This document shows, piece after piece, positions 46,241 through 58,544 of a DNA stretch of 64,000 bases. Within the stretch, counting starts at the first letter, position 1; each line of letters starts with the position of its first letter. The position numbers were made by a program, and so were the translations under genes. The DNA lies in assembly GCA_028583685.1 (NCBI GenBank), contig JAMXIF010000086.1, forward strand, positions 19,581,695-19,645,694. The letters are read 5' to 3'. Source of the DNA: Petaurus breviceps papuanus. Taxonomy: Eukaryota > Chordata > Mammalia > Diprotodontia > Petauridae. A model generated the notes under the pieces. It saw nothing but the letters and a program-made list of their open reading frames with translations, was not told the DNA's origin and did no database searches.

Positions 46241-47035
46241 CCTAAGTTACTGTGGTTTTTCTTTTGCTATATGTAGAGGAAGAAAACAGCAACTTTGAAT
46301 ACAGAAAAAAAAACTAAACTGAAGTATTTCTTTTGATCATTTTCAACAGTTTGACAGGGTTTCATAGAAGCCTATGACTTATTAAGAGAGCTGACTACCA
46401 GCCTCTTAGAGTCTGAACCACAGGATCAGGAAAAATCAAGGCCTTTTGATTTAAAATTAGGATTAAGATTTAATTGATAAAGGGAAAGTTAAGACAATAC
46501 CAAAATGTAGCTTAAACATCTATGTCTTTAAATGCTTTTCTAAAGGATTATTTAAAAATAGCAAAGATTAGTAGTTTTTCAGTTTTTAAAAGCAGTTTAT
46601 ATTTATATAGTGTGGAAAATTCATGGGCACAAATCTGTAGAGAGTTAAGCACAGAGTTCTCTGAATTTTGGGAAAGTGTACTCCTTGCATTTCTTACCCA
46701 CCACTATACTGAAAACTTGCAGGTTCAGCCTTTTTGAGAGAAGACTTACAAAGGTTGTATCTGCAAATACAAAGCTGTAAAGTGACAGCAGATGTCACAG
46801 TCAGATTCCTCTTAGTATATATGCTTGGAAATGTTATTTTTTGGAAATATTTAGCTCTTTTAGGCTATTTACTAGAGTGTTATTAATAAATTACTGCTGT
46901 AATACACTAAATGCAACCTCACTCCCAAATGGGTTAGTGGTAATTTACTAAATAGTACCTAACCAGAACGAATTAAAATACCTTAAAAAATGCTTACTTT
47001 ATTTCCAAAAGGTGGTGATGATTAAATAGTTGTAA
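46241..47035. other. Intron, nothing recognised
   Basis: AT-rich sequence. A 71-codon open frame at 46522-46737 has no recognisable homology. Confidence 0.5.
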
Positions 47036-47048
47036 GAAATTTATTTTT

Positions 47049-47202
47049 TTTTAAAGCAATCGGGGTTAAGTAACTTGCTCAAGGTTACACGGCCAGTTAT
47101 TTCTGGGTGTGGTGCTAAGTATCTGAGCCCGGATTCGATCCCCAGGTCATCCCAACACTGGAGCTGGTGCTCTTAACTCGCTGAGCCACATGGCCGCCCC
47201 AT
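47049..47202 (-). repeat. Marsupial SINE (gagtaagagcac family)
   Basis: Reverse copy: ggggttaagtaacttgctca, cccggattcgatccccaggt, catcccaacactggagc, catggccgcccc. A 13-bp duplication gaaatttattttt lies at 47036-47048 and 47203-47215. Confidence 0.92.
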
Positions 47203-47254
47203 GAAATTTATTTTTCTAAGATGTATTATATCTCATTTATAGAAAAACATTTTG

Positions 47255-47400
47255 GACTTGGGGGCACTGTCATGGACAGAACAGATGATTTGAAGTCAGG
47301 AGGCCAGAGTTTTTGTTCCTGTAATGACACTGATTTTTTGAACTTGAGCAAATTAACAAGCTTCTCTTTAATTTTTCTTCCATAAAATGGAGTTATATAT
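47255..47400 (+). repeat. MIR-like SINE fragment
   Basis: gggggcactgtcatggacag, tttgaagtcaggaggccaga, gaacttgagcaaatt follow the MIR layout. Confidence 0.6.
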
Positions 47401-47607
47401 GCTGCTTGCTGGTAGGTTCTGACAATAGAAATAAAAATACTCTAGATTTTAACTTATTGTTAGAAACCCTTAAGATGGTGATGGTCATTTTATGTTATAG
47501 TAAGGTATTTTTTATGGCTTTTGTAATGAATAAACTGTCCCAAGAAACTAGAAGAGTTGTACAGTATCCAGATGTTACACAGAATGATAGAAGGGGATTT
47601 ATATGGG

Positions 47608-47940
47608 ATTTTTTTTTTTTTTTTTTTTTTTGGGAATTTTTTTGGGGGTTTTTCCCCCCTTTTTTTTTTTTTTTTTGGTCTTTAATAATTTGTTTATTCT
47701 TAGTTTATAAGATTCATTACCACAATTCCTTTGAGTTTCAAATTTTCTCTCCCTTCCTCCCTCCCCTCCCCATGGCAGCATACAATCAAGTATAGTATCT
47801 GCAAATACTTTCACATTTAGTCAGGTTATAAAGAAGGATTGTATCAGATGGAATACCCTTCCTTTTCAGATAATATACTTCATGGGTTTTTAGTTAGCAT
47901 ATAGTCAGTGCCATTCTTGATTTTTTTTTTTTAACCTTTA
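47608..47940 (-). repeat. L1 3' end behind a homopolymer mosaic
   Basis: 47608-47677 is a run of long T, G and C homopolymers. From 47678 the sequence resembles a reversed L1 3' UTR (gagtttcaaattttctctcc, cttcctccctcccctcccc). Confidence 0.65.
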
Positions 47941-48069
47941 CTCATCTGTATACTTTTTAGTCTGTCCTTGGAAGAAACCTATGATTTTAAAAATCCAGTT
48001 TTTTAAACTTTTCCTTTTTACTTAGTTTATTATCAATATAATTTAAAGATAGCAGTACAGAAAAGGAAT

Positions 48070-48155
48070 TCATATATATACATATATGTGTGTGTGTTGT
48101 GTATGAGTATATATACAATACACACACATGCACATATATATGTATATATGTTATC
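48070..48155. repeat. TA/TG/CA simple repeat
   Basis: Imperfect alternating tatatatacatatatgtgtg through cacacacatgcacatatata. It is self-complementary and could form a hairpin. Confidence 0.85.
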
Positions 48156-49731
48156 TTCCAGTAAGATTTCTTGATTTGCATTATTTTTTCAGTAGTCTAA
48201 CCAGAATTTTTAGGTGTAGTTTTTGTTTTTTGATACTAACCTACAGAAGTTTTGAACTGAAGTGAATGGGGCTTGAGTTTATTTGTAGGGCGCTCTAAAT
48301 TTTTGAGCATTTTGCATGCCTCCCCCCCTCCAAAAAAACCAGACAAAAACCAGACTTGCCCTTATTTCTGTTATTCTAAGGAAATTAGAGATTACTTGAC
48401 ATGACTGGTAAATAATAATTTTTTCCTGCCAGTTTTTCTCAGTCATGTATTTTGAATGTGTACATGGTCTTTACTTGCTAAATTTATCCATTAAAATGAT
48501 AAAGGACTTTCATATTCCTATGATTATCACATATCCACAAAGTATCATTATAGGGAAACTTAAGTCAAACCTCTTTTGCAGTACCTTAGAGAATTGTATG
48601 TACTATTCCATCACAGGCAAATTAATGTTTTCTAGGAGTTGTTTTTTCGGAGAAACATTGCCAAAAGACAGATTAAAACAGTGGATCAGCAAAATTCACA
48701 AAGTAATATTGTAATTATTTGGTACTGTGTTGATGTAGAACTATATAATTTATATCTGAGAATTGGAATATTGTATTACTTAACTATATCTCAGGTGTAC
48801 GTTGTGGTGCTATATGAAGTTTCCTGGCCTCAAGTAAATGTTGCAAATTCAAGAGCTCTGACTTGGAGTGCTTGAATACAGATTTTTTTCCAGTTTTTTT
48901 TCCTTGGGAATTTTGGGTTCTAGCCTTCCACAATGACGTGTGACATTAATTTCAGTGCTTCTGATGAGGATGAGGTTGGATAAAGTTGAAGAATGACTTT
49001 TAAAATGTAGTGGTACTATATAAAGGCAGTGCTGTCTTGGAAGGAAATTCTCTTTATTTTATACTTTGTATTTCATTTTTGGTGAATGTCTTTTCTGATC
49101 TCTTTCCTCCAACACTGTCTTTAAAATTCAGTATCAAAGTTATTAATTTTTAAGATGAATTTTCAATGTACAAGTTATACTGTTAGCATAGCTTTTGTTG
49201 TGCTAACTTTGGTTTTTACTCTAACACCAATTAAATAATAAAGGGACATGATCATTTGCATATAAGGCTTTTTATAGGACAGGAACATTGTTTAAAATTA
49301 TTTTTGGTTGCATAAAGGCACATAACTTTCATTTTAGAAATTTATTCATATAGAATCTATAATATACTATACTTGTAATTTTGTTATGCCAAATACTGGC
49401 CAAATTTCATGTGTTCCTTCAGATTTTAAAAAAAAGTAAAACCTGTTCTAATGAGTTGATGTTCTAAAATGAGTAAGCATTTAGAATTGTTTATCCTTTG
49501 AATACGAAATAATCTGTTAATAATTATATGTTCATTTGCCATCATAGATGACTTTCAAATTGAAATTTGAAGAACCAAGTTATTTTCACAAAATATATGA
49601 AAACTGGTGAATTTTAGCATAAACAATTATAATAAATTTTATCAGTCTCACACCTTTGGTGTAGATGACAAACTATTGCTTTTTTATGTATTATGTGAAT
49701 CACGGAAGCTTTAAACTTTTTTTTTTTATAG
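48156..49731. other. Intron, nothing recognised
   Basis: AT-rich intron ending at the T-rich acceptor tttttttttatag (49731). Confidence 0.5.
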
Positions 49732-49775
49732 CCCTACCTGAACCCATCCTTCCATCCCTCCAAAAAAATTACCCA
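49732..49775 (+). CDS. TENT2: TENT2 coding exon 10 (residues 356-370)
   Basis: A 44-bp exon translating as (T)LPEPILPSLQKNYP, matching human TLPEPILPSLQKIYP. Opens with two bases of codon 356 and ends in phase 0; donor gtaagt. It links the central domain to the PAP-associated region. Short, but phase, splice sites and sequence all agree. Confidence 0.95.
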
Positions 49776-51555
49776 GTAAGTGTTTCTTATAAATTATTAT
49801 GATTCATAGTATGTCAAATGTATATAAAAATAATCATATACAGGATTAATGTGAATATTAAAGTGATAATATTTCTTTTAAATAAAGTAGATCTTCACAT
49901 AGAGGCTGTTGGAATGGCCACTAGAATATTTTAAAACATGATTCCATGTAGAAAAATTTTTAACAGATTCTCATAATACTGTATTTTTTTTCTATTGGCA
50001 GTCAATTTTTATAATAAATCAATAGTGGAGTTATCCCATGGTGCATAAAATTATCAGTAATAGTAGCTATTCATACTTGGCAAAGACCCCTTTGCAGTAC
50101 TATCCTATATTTTATCCCAGTTTTCTTTGTATTAATTTTGGATATAGTTCTTTGTTGTAATAATGCTAATTATTCAGAATTTCATTTTTCCAGTTCTTAT
50201 TTATTTGTAATTTGATGAAAGCAAGAAAAAAAATTATGAAGCAGAAAAATGGTTACTTACAACTTTCATTTGATCTAACCACTTTATTGGCTAAAAGAAA
50301 GAAATGCTTTGTACTTGTATATATTAAATTGGGAGTCTTGGAGTTAATTTGAAACTCTTAAGAAATTAAGAACATATCTTCTGAAATCCTTTTGATAGGT
50401 ATTAAATAATTAGAAGCAAAAGGAAATTAATCTATTCATTTCCTACACACACGTCTTTCTTTTTTTTCTCCCCAATTTCCTCATTTTCCTCCCAGATACC
50501 TCTTTTCCCCCTTATTTCGTAGTTCCATACTTTTTTCTTTTTTATTTTATACTAGACTTTATTCTTGGTTATATTTGGTAATGGTATTGGTTACATATGA
50601 TCAGTAAGCAATTGGGAAAATAATACTATTCTTTTTTAATATTCCATGTTGATTAGAAGAGCTGTTTATGAAATATAGTAGATTTAATATGATGATACTT
50701 CTAGTATCAGTGACAGGATGAATTTCATGTCTCATGATATACATTTTATTGGTATTCCACTGACCCTGTTTATAGGGAATTCTTTATAATAATCATCACA
50801 TTTTTATTTTGAGATTATGTTTTAGTGGCTACATTTGTCTATAGATGTAGTCATCTTGTTCATAAGCACCTTTTTTAGTTTGCTCTGTTCATTACCTCAG
50901 GGTAGACATGCATCTGGTTTGAGTATAATATTAAAGAAATAATTTAGTATGTTATGTCTTTTAAAACTTTTGAGATAAGGTACAATAAACTTTCTATTGT
51001 CTGGCCATGTGTAACAGTTTTCAGAGACTTAGAATGTGATAAAATATACCTAATGCTAACATTTTTTAAAATATAATTTGATCTTTCTTTGATAATTGAT
51101 ATGGCACAAGTTTTTGTTGTTCTTTTGGGTCATTGTGCGTAGCAGTTTTTGTAATGTATACATATGAATATTTCTTGGTAGAATTTAGATTAATGGAATT
51201 GTACAATAATAGAGGTCTCACTAAATAAATTCATACTGCCAAAGTATTTGCTGTATGTATGTAAAAGCTTATTGATTTGACATAAAGTAACAAAATATAG
51301 GTACTTTATTTTAGAAGTATTTTAGTGAGATCCTGGGGAAACTACTGAAACCTCCTTCTTCCCCCATAACAATTGGGTTAAAGTTTCATCTTAAATTAGG
51401 AAGAAGACTGCTAAATAAATTTCTTGCCATGTTTGCTGATTTCTTTGATAATATTTTTTCACAGTGTTGACAGTTGGTTGTTGATAACTCTTGTCCTTGT
51501 CTGAGACTTAAATGAATACAACTCAAGTACATTGCAGTACTAAATATAGGACTAG
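49776..51555. other. 10-kb intron, first part
   Basis: AT-rich and unrecognised. Confidence 0.5.
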
Positions 51556-51690
51556 AAATCTAGATACCAGGGCTCTATGCTTACCTGTGCTGCTAACTAT
51601 GTGCCCTTAGGTTAGTACATTCCCTTTCTGTATCTTATTTCCCTCATCTATAAAAAGAGAGAATTAAACTAATTAGAATAAGGTCCCTTT
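51556..51690 (+). repeat. MIR-type SINE fragment
   Basis: agataccagggctctatgct, gctaactatgtgcccttagg, ttccctcatctataaaaag. Confidence 0.65.
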
Positions 51691-51859
51691 TCAGGTATTT
51701 TGTTGTATTAATCTTACATTTCATAAACACTAAAGTATAATTATAGAAAAGCAAAAGCATGCAGTTAATGACATTACAGTGGAATATCCAGTAATTCCAT
51801 TTTACCTCTATTACTTTGTGTTAAAACAAAGCACTTTTCTTTCCTTTTTCCAAGAAATA

Positions 51860-51945
51860 ATATAAATATATAAAATTATAGTATATAATAATATTATATA
51901 CAATATATAATAATGATATAAATAATATAAAATAATATAGAGACT
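51860..51945. repeat. AT-rich simple sequence
   Basis: Irregular repeats of taatatataat-like units. Confidence 0.85.
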
Positions 51946-52274
51946 ACAGTGTACTATAGAAATTGACTGCTACGTGAATAAGAAAGTATCTGTTATATAG
52001 ATACTTTCTTAAAATTTGTTGTAATTTATTCAGTAGTTATGGTCTGTTGACACCGTGAAATTACCTTGGTCTTATAAAACCAAATATTATAACAACCATT
52101 AAATTGGGTTTTACTTGTATAGCATTTTCTTTTATCTATGTGTATTTGTTTATTCATAAAGAATTGTATCTTACTTTAATATAAAATTTGACTTATGAAC
52201 CATATAGAATAGTTTTTTTCCCTTTGCAGAAGAGTTTAAGGAAGGAAGGGTTCCTTTAAATGAATCCCTTTTTT

Positions 52275-52435
52275 CAATTTTTTGCTTTTTGGAGGGGGAT
52301 GGTAGGCAGTTGGGGTTGTGACTTGCCCATGGTCACACAGCTAGTAAGTGTTAGGTATCTGAGGTCGGATTTGAACTCGCATCCTCCTGACTCTAGGGCC
52401 AGTGCTCTATTCACTGCGCTACCTAGCTGCCCCAG
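52275..52435 (-). repeat. Marsupial tRNA-derived SINE (ggctaggtgg family)
   Basis: Reverse copy: gcttttt.ggaggggg, cagttggggttgtgacttgc, ggtcacacagctagtaagtg, ctgaggtcggatttgaactc, ctacctagctgcccc. Flanking gaatccc(c)tttttt on both sides is a probable duplication. Confidence 0.9.
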
Positions 52436-53214
52436 GAATCCCCTTTTTCATTTAAAATAATTAGATTTTTAAAAAATCAAGTTTAGATAGTACTTTTTTA
52501 GCAACACTTCTCTTACATGTTCTTGAAACAACTTGTTGCTGAATGTATCACATGTTTTTTCTTGGAAACATTTCACTATGGTAATTGGTTGACCTCACTG
52601 ATTTTTCTTTTTTTTTTTTTTTTTTTTGTAACTTCTAGTAAGATCTGAAATATTCATCAAAAATATAATAATACTCACTAAATCTATGTAAAAGAAATGG
52701 CAATAAACTGAAAACATTGTCCAAAGTGACATTGTAGCAGTTTTATACTTCATCTTTATTAGTTTGAAAATTTAGTGCTACAATGACAAAGTAATTTGTT
52801 ATAGGAAAATGAAAAAAGTCAGAGAAAAGTTTAAGTATACAAATGTTAAGGTGGCTAATACAATTTTTAATGTCTTAATTTTGATATTACTATATAATTG
52901 TTGGTTAATGTGACTTCCCTCGTATTTTTAGACTTAATTTACTTTGGAATAATTCTAGGATTTCCTTTACTGCTGTAATGCAATTGGCTTTATAAAAAGC
53001 CATTTATGCTGACATAAAAGTAAGAGAAATACTGTAGAAACTATATTTTATAAATAATAACAAAATTAACAAATGCTGACATTTATATAAAAGTCTTTAG
53101 TGAACTCCCATGCAAGTTCAAAAACTTCATCTTCCTTGAACTCTGTTGTGTTTTACACTTATGAACATTCCTTGCCTCATGAAATTTTCTCAAGAGATTC
53201 CCATAATAAAAATA

Positions 53215-53395
53215 GGTTATATCGGTAGTGTGCTCTCAAAATTTGCAAATTGTTTTATATACACTGGCACTATACATATTATCCCCATTTTACATATGAA
53301 GAAGCTGAGGATCAGAGAAATTAAGTGGCTGCCTCTTTTTAAGTAGCTGCAAGTATCAGAAGCATTGGATTCCAATACTGGTGTGTCCTGTTTGC
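53215..53395 (-). repeat. MIR SINE
   Basis: tcaaaatttgcaaattgttt, tattatccccattttacata, tgaagaagctgaggatcaga. Confidence 0.75.
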
Positions 53396-53528
53396 AGACT
53401 CAGCATTCTTTCTGCATTATTTCACTAAATTTCAACAGTGAATATCCAACAATTGGATAGTAATAAGATAAAACTAATCTTGAGAGAATAATATTTGGAT
53501 TATTCCTTCCCTTTTCAGTAAAAGGAAT

Positions 53529-53680
53529 GCTTTTTGGAGGGGAGAAGGCAGGGCAATTGGGGTTAAGTGACTTGCCCAAGGTCACACAGTAAGTGTTAAG
53601 TGTCTGAGGTCAGATTTGAACTCAGTTCCTCCTGACTGCAGGGCCAGTGCTCTATTTACTGCGCCACCTAGCCACCCCCA
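53529..53680 (-). repeat. Marsupial tRNA-derived SINE (ggctaggtgg family)
   Basis: Reverse copy: ggcaattggggttaagtgac, ttgcccaaggtcacacagta, gaactcagttcctcctgact, cgccacctagccaccccc. Weak duplication cagta(a/c)aag on the two sides. Confidence 0.9.
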
Positions 53681-53719
53681 GTACAAGTTCTTGGGAAAGC
53701 TACATACAAACTAGGTGCT

Positions 53720-55165
53720 TGCTCCTTCTTTCTTCTTTTTCTTCCTCTCCCTCTTTTCTGTCTTCTTAATCCTTCTGCAAGTTGCCTTTAGATTTCATTG
53801 TTCTACTGAAATTGCCCTATTGAAAGTTATCAGTTATGTCTTAATTGCAAAATCCAGTTGTCTTTTTCTCAATATTCATCTTCCTTGATCTCTCTTTTGC
53901 ATTTGAAACTGTAGAAAACCTTCTCCTCTGGGATGCTCTCTTCTCTTGCTTTTCTTGGTAGTACTGTTTCCTGATTTTACCCATCTGACCGTTCTTTCTC
54001 AGTCTCCCTTGCTGGATCTTCACTTTTGTGATCCCTGCTAACTATAGGTGCCCCTAAGGCATCTGTTTCAGGCCTTCTTATCTTCTATATTATCTTGTTT
54101 GATGATAGTGTCAGCTTCCACTTGTTAGATCAATATGTCTAGTCATAGTTTGTCTGTTGAACTCTAGTCTCATGCCACCAACTGCATCGTGAGCATCTCA
54201 AACTGCATATTCTTCAGGTTCCAGAATATATAACTTCTTATCTTTTCCCCCAAGTATTTCCTCTTCTCAACTTCCCTATTACCATTGAGGGCACCAACAT
54301 TTTCCTAGTTGCCCAGGATTACAACCTTAATGTCATCCTCAGATCATCACTTTTAATTTAATACACACATCCAGTTTCTAAAATCACAAGAACTTTCATA
54401 TATATTTCCTTTTCTCCACTCATCACCACAATCTTGCTGTAGGCTTTCCTTATCTCTTACCTGGACTATCACAGTAGCCTTCTAAAAGGTCTCCCTTCCT
54501 TGTATTTCTCCTGTCTCTGTCCATGCACCATTTGGTTGCCAAAATGATTTTTCTGAAACATAGAAGGGGACATAACACTTTTTCTCTCACCTCCTCTTCC
54601 ACCTAATTCAGTGGTTCCTTATTTACTCCATGATCAGATATTGAGTCTTCTTTGGCATTTAGAAAACTTTACAACCTCACCTTTTCTTTCTTTGCTAACC
54701 TTCTTGTATTTTATTTCCTCTCCATTCACTCTATAATCCAGCTACACAGGTCTGCTTGCAATTCCTTGAATACCACTCCATATCTTGTCTCTTGCTGTCT
54801 CAACTGAGATTATTTTACACCTGTTGTATGTGCATAGTTATTGTCTTCCACATTAGAATGTAAATTCCTTGAAAGCAGGAATGGTCTTTGTTGCCTTTCT
54901 TTGTATCCTCAGTATTTTCCAAAGTACCTGGCATCTTATAAGCTCTTTTTTTTTTTTTAATATTTTTAAGCAATCGGGGTTAAGTAACTTGCTCAAGGTT
55001 ACACGGCCAGGTGTTTCTGGGTGGGTGCTAAGTGTCTGAGCCCGGGATTCGATCTCCAGGTCTTCTCAACACTGGAGCCGGTGCTCTTACTTGCTGTGCT
55101 ACCTGGCCGTCCCTATCTTATAAGCTCTTAATAAATTCTTGTTGACTGATAGACTGACAAAAGTA
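53720..55165 (+). repeat. Long L2 LINE 3' fragment split by a SINE
   Basis: L2 phrases in order: attgccctattgaaagttat, ccttctcctctgggatgctc, tctcagtctcccttgctgga, caactgcatcgtgagcatct, tgaaacatagaagggg, ttccttgaaagcaggaatgg, ctcttaataaattcttgttg. A SINE at 54948-55114 sits in the tail. Confidence 0.8.
54948..55114 (-). repeat. Marsupial SINE (gagtaagagcac family) in an L2 tail
   Basis: Reverse copy: agcaatcggggttaagtaac, ggttacacggccaggtgttt, gattcgatctccaggtcttc, acactggagccggtgctctt. A perfect 15-bp duplication (atcttataagctctt) lies at 54933-54947 and 55115-55129. Confidence 0.93.
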
Positions 55166-55473
55166 TTTTTAACATTATAAGCTTAGTTGTGAAAACTTTT
55201 AGTTTGCAAATACAAAGAAAATGAACTCCATAAGTGCATTACTCTAATTAAAAACTCAGATCTACCTAAGCTATACAGTTGATTTGATTATACCTTTAAA
55301 GTATGATTTTTTTAGTTTATATTCAGGTTTATTTTTTAAAAATTAATGAAAATACATTTTAAGTAATCAATTCTTAACTAGAAAAAATCCCTGACAAATA
55401 AACTGTTTAATAACTTTCATGAATATAGAATAGATGTAATTTGTGGTGCAAACATTATATATAGTAATGATCA

Positions 55474-55641
55474 GGTTTTTTTTTTTGCCTTTTGGAGGGC
55501 AATTGGGGTTGAGTAACTTGCCCAAGGTTACACAGCTAGTTTTTTTGTGTGTGGGTGTTAAGTGTCTGAGGCCAAAACCGAACTCGGGTCCTCCTGACGC
55601 TGGGGCCGGCGCTTTTACTCACTGCGCCACCTAGCCACCCC
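55474..55641 (-). repeat. Marsupial tRNA-derived SINE, young
   Basis: Reverse copy: ttggagggcaattggggttg, aggttacacagctag, gctggggccggcgcttttac, gccacctagccacccc. A perfect 12-bp duplication (tagtaatgatca) lies at 55462-55473 and 55642-55653. CpGs are well kept. Confidence 0.93.
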
Positions 55642-55654
55642 TAGTAATGATCAA

Positions 55655-56655
55655 TTTTTAAACAAAACATAGCTTGCATTAACTTTTTGATAGGTGTCAT
55701 TAAAAAGCATCATTTAATTAATAATGACTTTCATCTCCCAGATAGACTAATGGTTCTGGATGAATTTCAAAGGATTATCTAGTCTGGTCTTTTCTATACA
55801 GACAGAAATAATTAAACATTCTAAAATTAGATGTCCTTTTTTTAAAAACAGTAGCTTAGACCTTGTTACAAGCTTTTAATTTAGGGTAGAAGGTGCCTAG
55901 TTGGCCAAATTTCAAGCTTTTAGGATATTATTATTTATTTTTATAGAAATGGAGGAAAGCTTTTGATTTTATTTTGGGGGGGTCGGGAGGGGAGGTAAGT
56001 ATAGCAGTTGTAAGTACAGGAGTGCAAGTAATAGTATTCATTTTGGAAAGCTGTTTATGTTGATAGAAAACAGAGGAAAGTAAATTAAGTAAATTTTAGA
56101 AAAATCTAAATTACATAGTAATAAAATCAGTTTTAAGATAATATAAGTTTATACTAATGAGACAAAAGGTACCTTAAATTTCATAAATATATATGTAGAA
56201 ACCTTTTTAAATTGCTAGTGTCTTTAACTAGGAGCTAAGTATTATAACAAATAGGCAGCTTGCTCTGTCATTTAGCATTGAGTTTTCAAGGAGAACCACA
56301 AAAGACTATAATCCACTTGACATTTAAGAATTACTGAGCAAATTGTTTCATTGACCTGTTGGGCTTTTGAGTGCATAGTATGTGTTGTCTTCCTGAGGAA
56401 GATATTTTCCAGGTATGTTTGTGCAAGGTGATCTTGCTTGAGGATGAAGTGAAATGGTTTAAGGAGTGTTTATTAGAGCTTGAAGTGGATGGAAGGAATA
56501 GTCTGTGAAGGAAACCAGGTCTTCCTGGCCACATGACCAGCAAAATGGAGGAGGACTAGGCATTTTCTCTGATTCTCATTTCTCATACCTCTCCAAAAAT
56601 AAGTATTATGCCACAAGAGATAAAGTAATTTAAGAATTTCAGTTGTTTCAGATGG
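55655..56655. other. Intron, nothing recognised
   Basis: AT-rich sequence with no named repeat. Confidence 0.5.
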
Positions 56656-56659
56656 TTAA

Positions 56660-56825
56660 AGATAGAGGTATCAAATGCCTATCATGAACTCTGAACCAGA
56701 TTAAAATGTAATTGAAAAATACTTTACAAAGTAAATAAAAATACAGGACAATTTAGATAGTCTTAATTTATGGTTTACTAATTCATTATTTGACCAGCAG
56801 GGATCTGTTTGATGCTACTGGTCCC
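56660..56825 (-). repeat. hAT-like non-autonomous DNA transposon
   Basis: Starts tagaggtatcaaatgcc and ends tctgtttgatgctactg. The middle gaaccagattaaaatgtaat and ttgaaaaatactttacaaag matches, in reverse, the loop of the foldback at 41958-42152. It is old, with imperfect ends. Family assignment is from memory. Confidence 0.55.
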
Positions 56826-57860
56826 AAGATACCAGAATCCATAATGAAAGGAAAATGGAATTGGCTAATCCCTAATACACTCATTCTGTACTCTCTTCCC
56901 TACCCTAGACCTTACTTTGGTCTGCCAGGCTTGGAATAGAACTCAATTTTGCAGACATATGTCCTTGCCTCCTACCCCCCTTATGCCTCCACCTACCTGC
57001 CCAAAAGGCAAGAGCTTGCTCTGACTGGCGTTGTAGCAACACTTTGTGCTGGATTTAGTAGTCTCAGTCTCTGAATACTTAGTACTAGGAGGAACTGAGG
57101 ATGGAAGTGGAGTAGGATCCAGTGTGTATATGGGTTTACCAGGCCTGAAGCAAGAAGACTGACATCCAGCTTGGGATTAGTTCTGTCATTCTGTATTTCC
57201 TTCCCTAGTCTATTCCCTGCCCCAATCCTCTAAATTGGAGCAGAGACTAAGGCCATGAAATGTGGATAGCCCAACAGGGGAGGAAACAGGGACAGCTTTG
57301 AGTGCAAGCTCCAGGAAACTGCTATCAGAGTTACCTGAACTATAGGGGGATATAAGGAAAAAAGACTGAAATTACTTAAATCTCAGAAAGAAGAAAACTC
57401 ACTTAAACATAGCTTGAGAGACCAACAGATAAAAAATTAACAAAAGAATGGATGGTCTCCAGATCTTCTACATGAATTCAGACACCTGTGATTAAATATT
57501 ACAAGACAGAGGAAAATGGAATGAATCAACATCTGAAGAAGTAGAAGACCCTGTGAATTCCCATGGGAGCATGGAATCACAGCAGGATCTTTCTGAATGT
57601 TATAAGAGAAAAATAAGAATTGTGAAAACAGAATGTATGGCCTACACAGCAGAGATAATTGACAGAGCAGAAAATTTGAATCCAGCTTGGTAACCACACC
57701 AGAGAAACAACAGGGAGAACAAAAGATTTGGAATTCAAACATACATACTGTTGGGAATTCAAATACACAAAAATTAGGGACAGTCTGGAAGAATAGAAGA
57801 AAAAGTATGAAAGAAGACAGGAAGAAAAAAGTGCCGAGGACGACTGAAACCATCGTCAAC
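56826..57860. other. Intron, unidentified 1-kb block
   Basis: Richer in G and C than its neighbours at first (56870-57340), then purine-rich (57340-57860). It could be a decayed mobile element, but I cannot name a family. The 143-codon minus-strand open frame at 57437-57868 has no recognisable domain. Confidence 0.35.
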
Positions 57861-57862
57861 GT

Positions 57863-58015
57863 GGGCACGTAGGTGGTACAGTGGACAGAGCACTGGGCCC
57901 GGAGTCAGGGGGGCCAGCGTTCAGATTTGGCCTCAGACACTTGACACACTTACCAGCCGTGTGACTCAGGGCCAGTCACTTAACCCTGACTGCCTAGACA
58001 AAACAACAGCAACAA
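57863..58015 (+). repeat. Marsupial tRNA-derived SINE
   Basis: gcacgtaggtggtacagtgg, acagagcactgggcccggag, ttggcctcagacacttgac, ccagccgtgtgactcagggc, cagtcacttaaccctgac, then a caaaacaacagcaac tail. Confidence 0.88.
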
Positions 58016-58089
58016 AAGAAAGAAGAATGTGTCACGAGAGACTTTCCTCTCTCATAGCATCATAGACGTTGAGCTAGACTAAGGACTAG

Positions 58090-58230
58090 TGGTCGTAGAA
58101 TATAGTCTTCTCATTTTCTGGGTGGGGGAACCGAGGCTCACAGTAGCAAGTTGCCTGAGGTGATAAATAGCAAACTGGGATTTGAACCTAGATCCTCTTG
58201 ACTCCAAACCCTCACTGTACCATTAGTAGA
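58090..58230 (-). repeat. MIR-type SINE
   Basis: cttctcattttctgggtggg, gaaccgaggctcacagtagc, actgggatttgaacctagat, cctcttgactccaaaccct. Confidence 0.75.
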
Positions 58231-58544
58231 AGCTCAAAAAATGAAAAGAAACTCTGAACTCCTAGATACAAGAAGTATGAGACTCTTCACATGGAAGGTG
58301 AATCAGTTTTCTAGGAAGACAGGATTACTTTTGTTACAGAGTAGTAAGGAGGCTGTACAGATAATGTGAAGGTGCAAGGATACTATTAATGTTTCTAGGA
58401 ATGAGAGTAGACATAATTGTTAATTATTTCTTACAGAGCAGTGTGGAAGCATCCATTTTTAGATCTGACATGGCCAATCAAGAGTTATGTTCTTTTCCTC
58501 AAGCATGCATCCTCAAGCATGCATAGAGAGCTTGCAGCCACTAC

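Noticed and set aside
48070-48155. Candidate hairpin RNA
   Set aside because: The self-complementarity comes from alternating TA/TG/CA simple sequence, not from a microRNA-like stem.
57437-57868. 143-codon minus-strand open frame with a hydrophobic segment
   Set aside because: No recognisable family. The hydrophobicity is the complement of a purine-rich stretch, and no splice sites or promoter support it.
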